Under the pieces are notes generated by a model that saw only the letters and a program-made list of their open reading frames with translations, was not told the DNA's origin and searched no databases. A program made the position numbers and the translations under genes. This document shows, piece after piece, positions 16,862-23,644 of a DNA stretch of 44,674 nucleotides (within the stretch, counting starts at the first letter, position 1; every line of letters starts with the position of its first letter). The stretch is from a virus: IMG/VR virus record IMGVR_UViG_3300020433_001568, positions 1 through 44,674 of that record, one strand, 5' to 3'.

Positions 16862-17806
16862 ATGGGCAGAACTGTTTTAATAAACAAGCTCAAGCTCACC
16901 ACAAGTAATGTAGAAGAAAACAATATTGTCCTGCAAGAGATTAGTGGTCAGTTGTATGTAAATAATCATCTAGTTCTTACATCCAACAATATTGGCGACA
17001 GTTCCAATATTACCAGCATAGAATCAGACATTACTACCCTACAAAGTGACGTTTCAACTCTACAAGGCTCATCATCGTCATCAGAAGAATCTTCATTTTC
17101 TAATAGTTATTCTGTTATTTTAGATAAAACTAATGATTACATTGGAGTTGCATCAGGTTTAAACCCTGGTCTCGATGCCTATTCGCTTTCCTTATGGTTT
17201 AAACCTTCCTCCACAATTACCAGTTCTTATGTCGGCACCCTAGTAGGTGGTCTCACAAATGTATATGGAGGAATAAGGATCGGTATGGGGTCGGGCAGAG
17301 TAATAGAATATAACGACGGAGTTACATATATTGCTGCAGGTGATGTTACATCGGTTGACACAAACTGGCATCACATCGCACTCGTTTACGTGGACAGCGG
17401 ATACACCACAACAAACGGCACTGCTAGTGCAAACGGAAAAGGGTACAAAATTTTTCTAGATGGAAATAGAGTAGATACGACCCTGGGATCTACTACTCGA
17501 AACTTTGCATTAGGTCAGACAACCAATAAATTCAAAATTGGTAGAGAAGGAGAAAGAACAATTTATTATTTTGGTGGCGGAGTTGATGAATTAGCAATTT
17601 TTGGAAGCTCTTTATCTGATTCAGATGTGAACGATATTTATTATTCTGGCGTACCAACGGACTTAACCTCCTATAGTCCAACTCTTTGGTGGAGAATGGG
17701 AGATAATGACTCTGGAGCAGGCACAACAATTACAGATCAAGGTAGTGGAAGCAATGATGGAGAGTTGGTAAATGGCCCGACCTTCTCCAGCTCAACACCT
17801 TCTTAA
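16862..17806 (+). CDS. LamG-domain tail/fibre protein
   Basis: 314 residues. Residues 1-50 are beta-rich (INKLKLTTSNVEENNIVLQE) and 50-75 form short coiled-coil repeats (SIESDITTLQSDVSTLQG) followed by a Ser/Glu linker. Residues ~80-290 form one LamG/Con A jelly-roll: YSLSLWFKPSS, NWHHIALVYVDSG, GYKIFLDGNRVD, FGGGVDELAIFGSSLSDSDV. This is a carbohydrate-binding-type fold seen in phage fibres. It starts three bases after the upstream stop. It is on the opposite strand from the twin-LamG protein at 1328-2908, and the two may be parts of one adsorption apparatus. Confidence 0.75.
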   Translation: MGRTVLINKLKLTTSNVEENNIVLQEISGQLYVNNHLVLTSNNIGDSSNITSIESDITTLQSDVSTLQGSSSSSEESSFSNSYSVILDKTNDYIGVASGLNPGLDAYSLSLWFKPSSTITSSYVGTLVGGLTNVYGGIRIGMGSGRVIEYNDGVTYIAAGDVTSVDTNWHHIALVYVDSGYTTTNGTASANGKGYKIFLDGNRVDTTLGSTTRNFALGQTTNKFKIGREGERTIYYFGGGVDELAIFGSSLSDSDVNDIYYSGVPTDLTSYSPTLWWRMGDNDSGAGTTITDQGSGSNDGELVNGPTFSSSTPS

Positions 17807-17827
17807 TAAATAACTAAATATAAACGC

Positions 17828-18058
17828 ATGAGAAAATATGTAATCATTAATTCTGACGAGGTACAAAATGTTGATTTTAATCAAGTTTTGGAAAAATCCG
17901 AAAACACAATTCGTTACTCTCAAGATAAAACCAAAACGTTTATTAAATTCGAAGACACTGAGGTTCCAAGTTTTTTAGAAGGTAAAGAGCAATTTAATTC
18001 TGAAGAAATTTTAAATATATTAAGTGGACCAGAATGGACTGAAAGCCCAGGAGAATAA
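17828..18058 (+). CDS. Small phage protein of unknown function
   Basis: 76 residues starting MRKYVIINSDEVQNVDFNQV, with TIRYSQDKTKTFIKFEDTEV in the middle and a C-terminal LNILSGPEWTESPGE. I recall similar short proteins following tail-fibre genes in other phages, always unnamed. There is no membrane or signal segment. It lies 21 bases after the LamG gene; an AT-rich TATAAA stands three bases before the ATG but is too close to be the usual leaderless arrangement. A fibre accessory or chaperone is possible from position only. Confidence 0.6.
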   Translation: MRKYVIINSDEVQNVDFNQVLEKSENTIRYSQDKTKTFIKFEDTEVPSFLEGKEQFNSEEILNILSGPEWTESPGE

Positions 18059-18080
18059 TCTATATCACGCAAAAGAGCGT

Positions 18081-18650
18081 GTGGTATTAATTTTATCTCA
18101 CTTCTGGACACCAATAAATATTACTACTGCAAGAGAAGGCATTAGAAAACTAATATCCTGTGGATCAGATTCCTTGAGAACAAAATCTGTTTTTGCGCTT
18201 TCATACGGCGGAGAGCCTCTTTCTTGGGAAAACTGGATTAATCCAGAGCGCTCAAGCTATTACCCCAATCAGCCTCATATAAAATCTTATAATTTTAAAT
18301 ATCCAGTTCCGACTATATTGCTTACAACTTGCAAGTGGATACATCAAACAAAAGCAAAACCAAATATAAGATATTTATATAAAAGATACAAAGGAAGATG
18401 TCAAATTTGTGGAGAAAAGTTTGATATAAAAAAAATGACCATAGAACATATTTACCCAAAAAGCAAAGGTGGCACTAATGAGAGTCATAATGTCACACTT
18501 ACATGCCAACCTTGCAATGCAAAAAAAGCGGCGATATATCCTTATAAAAATCATAAAGGCGAGGAGCTATCACCTTCAAACCCTTATCCCTTCTTCGATC
18601 CTATGCAAAAACATAGGCCAGAGTGGGAGCCATTTTTATTTAGAAAATAA
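18081..18650 (+). CDS. HNH endonuclease
   Basis: About 189 residues. The C-terminal HNH core is RYKGRCQICGEKF, TIEHIYPKSKGGTNESHNVT, LTCQPCNAKKA: two CxxC zinc knuckles around an EH...N...H nuclease motif. The N-terminus (SHFWTPINITTAREGIRKLI) is typical of the HNH group that begins with a short beta strand and a helix. I chose GTG 18081 because homologous proteins start just before LILSHFW; an ATG at 18024 overlaps the previous gene and is less likely. It could be a homing nuclease or a packaging-associated HNH; distance from terminase favours the former. Confidence 0.78.
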   Translation: MVLILSHFWTPINITTAREGIRKLISCGSDSLRTKSVFALSYGGEPLSWENWINPERSSYYPNQPHIKSYNFKYPVPTILLTTCKWIHQTKAKPNIRYLYKRYKGRCQICGEKFDIKKMTIEHIYPKSKGGTNESHNVTLTCQPCNAKKAAIYPYKNHKGEELSPSNPYPFFDPMQKHRPEWEPFLFRK

Positions 18651-18652
18651 CT

Positions 18653-18666
18653 GGCACAACTCATGC
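18653..18666 (+). promoter_or_regulatory. Possible sigma54-like element before HSP20
   Basis: CTGGCACAACTCATGCAAAA contains GG (18653-18654) and GC (18665-18666) ten bases apart, the sigma54 -24/-12 spacing, with TGGCAC matching and ATGC in place of TTGC. The expected start, 12 bases after the -12 C, is 18678, the ATG used here for HSP20. A single occurrence, so chance is possible. Confidence 0.25.
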
Positions 18667-18677
18667 AAAAGAAATGC

Positions 18678-19076
18678 ATGACATATTATTATAAAAACAA
18701 ACCCGAGCATGTTAATACATGGAATAATTTAATTGATTCTCTTTTTAGCGCGAAAGAGTATGGAAATATTCCTGCTCCCGCAAATATCTTATCAAATGAT
18801 AAGGGAGTTGAAATTCATGTTCAAGCGCCAGGAATCAATAAAGAAGATATCCGTATAGATGTTGAAGATGGAATTCTTGAGGTTTCATATCAAGAAAAAG
18901 AAGACGAAAAAACTTTCGTGCAACAACAAATCTTCAAAGACGGCTTTTACAACAAATTCAAACTTTCTAAAGATTTAGATTGCAAAAGCATTAGTGCATC
19001 CATGAACAACGGCATATTAGAGATTCATATAAAAAGAAAAAAAACTTCCCCCAAAAGCAGAATAAAAATTAATTGA
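18678..19076 (+). CDS. Small heat-shock protein HSP20
   Basis: 132 residues. The alpha-crystallin domain covers about 35-120: NILSNDKGVEIHVQAPGINK, EDIRIDVEDGILEVSYQEKE, FKLSKDLDCKSISASMNNGI, then LEIHIKRKK. The C-terminal I-x-I-type tail motif is RIKIN. The start MTYYYKNK at 18678 is preferred over 18663 because it gives a normal N-terminus. HSP20 oligomers hold unfolded proteins without ATP. The family is known from T4-like and marine phages, where it is thought to assist virion-protein folding or stress tolerance. A terminator follows. Confidence 0.88.
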   Translation: MTYYYKNKPEHVNTWNNLIDSLFSAKEYGNIPAPANILSNDKGVEIHVQAPGINKEDIRIDVEDGILEVSYQEKEDEKTFVQQQIFKDGFYNKFKLSKDLDCKSISASMNNGILEIHIKRKKTSPKSRIKIN

Positions 19077-19097
19077 TCATAATATTGCTTCTGCCAC

Positions 19098-19123
19098 AAA
19101 AACCGCTTAAATGCGGTTTTTTT
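19098..19123 (+). terminator. Rho-independent terminator after HSP20
   Basis: AAAACCGC and GCGGTTTT pair around a TTAAAT loop, with a run of T continuing to 19123. A-rich and T-rich flanks make it potentially two-way. It isolates the downstream cargo cassette from HSP20 transcription. Confidence 0.88.
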
Positions 19124-19136
19124 GTGTAATTTTTGA

Positions 19137-19165
19137 TTGACAAGATATTAATATTAGTATATACT
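19137..19165 (+). promoter_or_regulatory. Sigma70 promoter of DUF1549/DUF1501 cassette
   Basis: TTGACA (19137-19142), 17-bp spacer, TATACT (19160-19165). Start predicted near 19172, giving a 16-base leader with no Shine-Dalgarno (AT-rich) before ATG 19188. A near-consensus promoter directly after a terminator is the layout of an independently expressed cargo gene. Confidence 0.8.
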
Positions 19166-19187
19166 ACATAAGCTGTTTATTATTTTT

Positions 19188-21236
19188 ATGAAAAAATTTA
19201 TATTTATACTATTTGTTTTATTGGTAACATCACCACTAACCCTAGCAAGCAAGCTTTATTTTAATAACGGCAAATCATTAGACGCAGAAATTATAGAAGC
19301 TAACGCAACTCATGTCTTACTAAAAAGATCTTCTGATTTGCAACGATTTAGAATTAAATCAGATCTTTTAACTAAAGATACTCAAAAGCAAATAGAGCTT
19401 TATCACTCGGAAGGTCGATACAGCTCCATACCCACGCTTAAAACGCCTCTTGATTCCAAAACTCTAAATCAGTACTCTGGATATATTGATGCTCTTATAG
19501 ATCAAAATTTACGTTCTAAGCGCCTTCAAAAAACAAAAGAGCTAGACGAATATTCTTATGTCAGAAGACTTTATTTAACCACAATAGGAAGAATACCCAC
19601 TTATCAAGAAGTTATTGATTTTGCAGACGACAATGACAAAGACAGAAAAGATAAATTAATTCAAAAACTTTTAAACTCAAATGGCTATGTCAATCATCAA
19701 TTGAATTGGTGGAGTGACATGTTAAGAATCAAAGATAGAGTCAATGGAACAAATATTAACGTAGGAGTTATTTACAGACAGTGGCTAAGACAGGCAATTA
19801 GCGAAAATAAAACTTATGATGAAATTGTTAGAGAGCTATTAGGTAGCACAGGAAAGCTATATGACGGAGGCGAAGCAATAAGCTACTATCTACGAGATAG
19901 AGGGATGCAGGCAGACAACCTTTCTCATACAGTTAGAATTTTCTTGGGCACTCAATTAGAATGTGCCATGTGCCATGATCATCCGTTTGATCGCTGGACA
20001 CAAAAAGAATTTTACGAAATGACAGCATTTACCTCTGGCATTGGAAATGTCAGATTACGTGAAGAAGGTAGAGTTATAGGAGAATTAAGCCGAAGCATCA
20101 ATGATGATGCAGATCCCAGATCTGGAACTTTTAATAATTGGAGAAATCAAATCAGAGACTCAATACAGTTTGGCATTGAAAATAACGGAACTGGCGCCAT
20201 AAAACTACCAGCAGATTTTGCAGAAGATAATGGCAATCCAGGAGAAGAGGTGCTGGCTAAAGCTATTTTTACCCCCAAGCCAATACAAAACGTGCAAGGT
20301 AATAGCCGAAAAGTTTTTGCAAGCTGGATGACCAGCAAAGACAATCCTAGATTTACAACCATGATTGCCAACAGGATTTGGAAGCATATTTTTGGCGCGG
20401 GACTTATTGAGCCTATTGATTCAATGATGGATGACACACTAGCTAGCAATGAAAAACTAATGAAATACTTAGAACGATTAATGGTGAGCGTTAATTATGA
20501 TCTTAAAGAATATCAAAGAATTCTATTGAATACAAAATTATTTCAAAGAGAGAGCAAAAAAGAAGACTATAAAAGTTTAGAAGAGTATAACTTTGAAGGA
20601 CCTATCTTAAGAAGAATGACCGGAGAGCAGCTTTGGGACTCTCTGGTTACATTAGTTTACAACGACATAGATGACAAATCTAGAATTCAAGTTCAAAATC
20701 AACAAGATTATTCAGTTATATATGAAAGATATAAAGACATGACTGGTTCGGAAATTTATCAAGACATCAAAACACTGGCAGATGAAAACCCAAACAATAG
20801 AAACTTTGTTGCAATAGTTCAAAAAGCCGCGGGCTATGAATATGAAAATTCTAGAATTAAAGATAGGCATTTAGTAAGAAGCAGCTACCTTTCTTACCCA
20901 GCCCCAGGAGGACACCTAATAAGACAATTCGGAGGTAGCGACAAAGAACAGATAGACAACAGCAATTCAGAGCCAAATACAACACAAGTGCTCAATCTTT
21001 TAAACGGATTTGTAGAGACAAATATATTAAATAAAAAAGATGCAGACTTTATAGAATTAATGCAATCAGAAAAAACAAAAACAAAACAAGTAGAAAATGC
21101 ATTTTTATCAATTTTATCCAGAAAACCTAAAACCAGTGAATCAACTTTACTCAAAAAATTTATTGATGAACAAGATGGATTTAAACATGTATCTTGGATA
21201 CTATTAAATAGTCATGAATTTATTTTCATCAAGTAA
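19188..21236 (+). CDS. Exported DUF1549-DUF1553 protein (PVC-type)
   Basis: 682 residues. The signal peptide is at 1-20 (MKKFIFILFVLLVTSPLTLA). Residues ~22-62 look like an SHD1/SLA1-type domain (LYFNNGKSLDAEIIEANATH). DUF1549 spans about 90-285 (YVRRLYLTTIGRIPTYQEVI, NWWSDMLR, QLECAMCHDHPFDRWTQKEF); CAMCH at 259-263 is a CxxCH, the pattern of c-type haem attachment conserved in this family. DUF1553 spans about 375-670 (NPRFTTMIANRIWKHIFGAG, GPILRRMTGEQLWDSL). Function is unknown; these proteins are expanded in Planctomycetes, Verrucomicrobia and Lentisphaerae and usually sit beside a DUF1501 gene, as here. I know of no phage precedent. Base composition matches the surrounding phage genes. 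Confidence 0.88.
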   Translation: MKKFIFILFVLLVTSPLTLASKLYFNNGKSLDAEIIEANATHVLLKRSSDLQRFRIKSDLLTKDTQKQIELYHSEGRYSSIPTLKTPLDSKTLNQYSGYIDALIDQNLRSKRLQKTKELDEYSYVRRLYLTTIGRIPTYQEVIDFADDNDKDRKDKLIQKLLNSNGYVNHQLNWWSDMLRIKDRVNGTNINVGVIYRQWLRQAISENKTYDEIVRELLGSTGKLYDGGEAISYYLRDRGMQADNLSHTVRIFLGTQLECAMCHDHPFDRWTQKEFYEMTAFTSGIGNVRLREEGRVIGELSRSINDDADPRSGTFNNWRNQIRDSIQFGIENNGTGAIKLPADFAEDNGNPGEEVLAKAIFTPKPIQNVQGNSRKVFASWMTSKDNPRFTTMIANRIWKHIFGAGLIEPIDSMMDDTLASNEKLMKYLERLMVSVNYDLKEYQRILLNTKLFQRESKKEDYKSLEEYNFEGPILRRMTGEQLWDSLVTLVYNDIDDKSRIQVQNQQDYSVIYERYKDMTGSEIYQDIKTLADENPNNRNFVAIVQKAAGYEYENSRIKDRHLVRSSYLSYPAPGGHLIRQFGGSDKEQIDNSNSEPNTTQVLNLLNGFVETNILNKKDADFIELMQSEKTKTKQVENAFLSILSRKPKTSESTLLKKFIDEQDGFKHVSWILLNSHEFIFIK

Positions 21237-21256
21237 AGTGTAAACAAATAATTATT

Positions 21257-22522
21257 ATGAATGACGAACTAACCAGAAGACAATTTGCGCAAAATATTGC
21301 CAAAGCATATCTTGGAGTTAATGCTCTAATATATGGACAAGATTTAATCGCCCGTACACAACGTGTTCCTACTGCCAGGCACGTTATATTTTTAAACATG
21401 TCAGGCGGAATGACTCACATAGATACGTTTGATCCGAAGCCAGAAAATAAAGAAGTTATGGGAGAAACTACAGCCATAAATACTTCCGCAGATGGCATTC
21501 AACTTGGTAGCTGGCTACCCCGCACAGCGCAGCAAATGCATCTGGCATCATTAGTTCGATCAGTAAACAGCAACCAAGGGGCGCACGAACAAGCTAACTA
21601 CCTTCTACATACAAGCTATCAAAAGCGTGGAACAATTATTCATCCAAGCATGGGAAGTTGGATTAGTAAGTTATGCGGAAAATTAAACAACAGCCTTCCA
21701 GACAATGTTAAAATTAACGGTGGAAGCGGAATTATTGGAGCTGGATATTTTGAAAGCAAGCACGGTCCACTACCTCTTGGGAATCCAGATGCAGGCATAC
21801 AAAATGTAAAAAAATCAGGATACGTAGGAGAAGATATGTATAAAGATAGATTGGATGCGTCCAGCATTTTAAACGAAGGCTTTACCAGACAATTTCCTCA
21901 AAAACAAGTTAGAGCTTATTCTGACTTGTACGATGATGCCATCAAACTTATGAAGAGTAAAGATCTCGAAGCCTTTGATCTTACTCACGAGCCAGAAGCT
22001 CTTCGAGAAGAGTATGGACAAAACAATTTTGGTCAGGGTTGTCTTTTGGCCCGCAGACTCATAGAAAACAAGGTGCGCTTTGTAGAAGTTTCGTATGGAG
22101 GATGGGATATGCACAATGATGTTTTTGGAAGCTTAGAAACAAGAGCAAAAGTTTTAGATGATGGATTATCTTCTTTATTGGCAGACCTTAATCGTAGAGG
22201 CATGCTATCTGATACTATGGTTGTTGTCGCGAGTGAATTTGGAAGAACTCCAGAAATTAAAGCTGGACGAGTTGGAAGAGATCATCATCCATCGGCATTT
22301 AGCGTATTTTTTGCCGGAGGAGGAATTAAGCAGGGTTATGTTCATGGCAAGTCTGATGAGCGAGCACATTACGTTGAAGAAAACGGCGTTGACGTTCCAT
22401 CAATTAATGCAACCATTGCTTATGCTATGGGCTTGAGTATTGAAAAAATTACATACTCTCCTAGCGGAAGACCTTTCAAGGTTTCTAATGGCGAACCGCC
22501 AATTCTAGATATCTTGGCATAA
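21257..22522 (+). CDS. DUF1501 (sulfatase-like fold) exported protein
   Basis: 421 residues. The N-terminus LTRRQFAQNIAKAYLGVNAL looks like a weak Tat signal (RRxF plus moderately hydrophobic stretch). DUF1501 spans most of the rest: HVIFLNMSGGMTHIDTFDPK, QGAHEQANYLLHTSYQKRGT, FVEVSYGGWDMHNDVF, VVVASEFGRTPEI, GRDHHPSAFSVFFAGGGIKQ. The fold belongs to the alkaline phosphatase/sulfatase superfamily, but many members lack the catalytic formylglycine residue and none is visible here. The gene follows the DUF1549/1553 gene by 20 bases, the standard pair in PVC bacteria. A GTG-TAAACA stands upstream with a longer spacing. It ends at a strong two-way terminator. Confidence 0.88.
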   Translation: MNDELTRRQFAQNIAKAYLGVNALIYGQDLIARTQRVPTARHVIFLNMSGGMTHIDTFDPKPENKEVMGETTAINTSADGIQLGSWLPRTAQQMHLASLVRSVNSNQGAHEQANYLLHTSYQKRGTIIHPSMGSWISKLCGKLNNSLPDNVKINGGSGIIGAGYFESKHGPLPLGNPDAGIQNVKKSGYVGEDMYKDRLDASSILNEGFTRQFPQKQVRAYSDLYDDAIKLMKSKDLEAFDLTHEPEALREEYGQNNFGQGCLLARRLIENKVRFVEVSYGGWDMHNDVFGSLETRAKVLDDGLSSLLADLNRRGMLSDTMVVVASEFGRTPEIKAGRVGRDHHPSAFSVFFAGGGIKQGYVHGKSDERAHYVEENGVDVPSINATIAYAMGLSIEKITYSPSGRPFKVSNGEPPILDILA

Positions 22523-22525
22523 AAA

Positions 22526-22547
22526 AAACAGCCCCTTAGGGCTGTTT
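22526..22547. terminator. Bidirectional terminator between DUF1501 and nrdB
   Basis: AAACAGCCC (22526-22534) pairs perfectly with GGGCTGTTT (22539-22547) around CTTA. An A8 tract on the left serves as the T-run for the minus strand; the plus-strand T-run is short (TTTCGTT). It closes the cassette and also terminates the minus-strand RNR genes. Confidence 0.85.
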
Positions 22548-22577
22548 CGTTAATAAAGAATTATTCTTATTAACTTT

Positions 22578-23591
22578 TTAAAAATCGTCTTCCAGAGATC
22601 CGCTTTGCTGATATTCTCTTACTCTTCTTTCAAAGAAGTTGCCCATAGCCTGAACATCTACAACTTCACTTAGCCAAGGAAAAGGATTTTTATCCCCAGG
22701 AAACCTATAATCCAAACCTATGCCCTCCAGTCTGCGATTACCAATATAATGCATGTAATCTACAAACATGTCAGCATTTAAACCAAGAATGCCCGTGGGT
22801 AAAACATCATGAGCATAAGCTATTTCTAACTCGACAGCTTTTTTCATATGTTCAACAAATTCTTCTTGAATAGCTTTTGTCCAAATAGATGGGTTTTGCT
22901 CGATCATGGTGTTAATCAGATACGTTCCAAATGCAATGTGAGAACTTTCATCTCTCAGAGTATATTTAATTTGATCCGATATACCCTGAAGTTTGTTTTG
23001 CCTTCCGAGCGCCAAAAGCATTGCGAAACCACTAAAAAAGAAAGTGCCTTCACAAACTATCCAATATGTTAAAAAGTTTCTTAATATTTCTTGCTTGCCC
23101 TGTTTGGTGTGTGGATCAAAATCTTGACGGCTAAGATCGTTCGTAATTTGCATTAGGAAATCATCTTTCGCCTTGATGCTTGGAATCGTTTCGTATGCGG
23201 CAAAAACCTCTTCAATATCTAGGTCTAAGCTGTCGCATACATATACTACCGTGAGGTTGTGAAGACTCTCTTCAAATGCTTGACGTAGTATATACTGCCG
23301 ACACTCAGCGTCTGTAATATAGCGAAAGGCAGACAATAAAAGATTATTGCCGACCAAAGACTCACTTCCAGCAAAAAATCCAAGACAGCGCTTAACAAGT
23401 AATTTTTCATCTTCTGTAATTTCGTCATTTTTCCATTGTTTAATATCATTTTGCATACTGATTTCAGTAGGCATCCAGTTGTTTGCGCAACTCTTTAAAA
23501 ATAGGTCCCATGCGAATTTGTGTTTATGAGGTAAAATTCTATTTACCCCCGCGATATTTTTAGTTAATAGTTCTCCAGTTTTATCATTCAT
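22578..23591 (-). CDS. nrdB: Class Ic-like ribonucleotide reductase small subunit
   Basis: 337 residues. The metal ligands align with chlamydial NrdB at a constant offset of 12: Glu77 (SESLVGNN; Glu89 in Chlamydia, Asp in most class Ia), Glu108 and His111 (FEESLHNL), Glu181 (VCEGTFFF), Glu215 and His218 (RDESSH). The position of the radical Tyr (Phe127 in Chlamydia) is Val115 here, so no tyrosyl radical can form at that site; a Mn/Fe class Ic-type cofactor is inferred. It supplies dNTPs for phage replication with NrdA. It has its own leaderless promoter and lies 53 bases after nrdA, an order opposite to many operons only in that each gene has its own promoter. Confidence 0.92.
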   Translation of the reverse strand: MNDKTGELLTKNIAGVNRILPHKHKFAWDLFLKSCANNWMPTEISMQNDIKQWKNDEITEDEKLLVKRCLGFFAGSESLVGNNLLLSAFRYITDAECRQYILRQAFEESLHNLTVVYVCDSLDLDIEEVFAAYETIPSIKAKDDFLMQITNDLSRQDFDPHTKQGKQEILRNFLTYWIVCEGTFFFSGFAMLLALGRQNKLQGISDQIKYTLRDESSHIAFGTYLINTMIEQNPSIWTKAIQEEFVEHMKKAVELEIAYAHDVLPTGILGLNADMFVDYMHYIGNRRLEGIGLDYRFPGDKNPFPWLSEVVDVQAMGNFFERRVREYQQSGSLEDDF

Positions 23592-23598
23592 GGTTTAT

Positions 23599-23627
23599 AT
23601 TTTACATTAAATAACGAATATAGTCAA
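23599..23627 (-). promoter_or_regulatory. Sigma70 promoter for nrdB (leaderless)
   Basis: On the minus strand: TTGACT (23627-23622), 17-bp spacer, TAAAAT (23604-23599), seven bases, ATG at 23591. Confidence 0.7.
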
Positions 23628-23644
23628 GCTTAAGTTCATATAAA

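Noticed and set aside
18024-18080. Upstream ATG extension of the HNH gene
   Set aside because: It overlaps the previous gene and adds residues not resembling HNH family N-termini; GTG 18081 starts directly at the conserved strand.
19188-22522. Host contamination or chimeric assembly instead of phage cargo
   Set aside because: Flanking phage genes, shared AT-rich codon use, a promoter of the same type as other phage genes and terminators at both borders argue for integration in the phage, though read mapping was not possible here.
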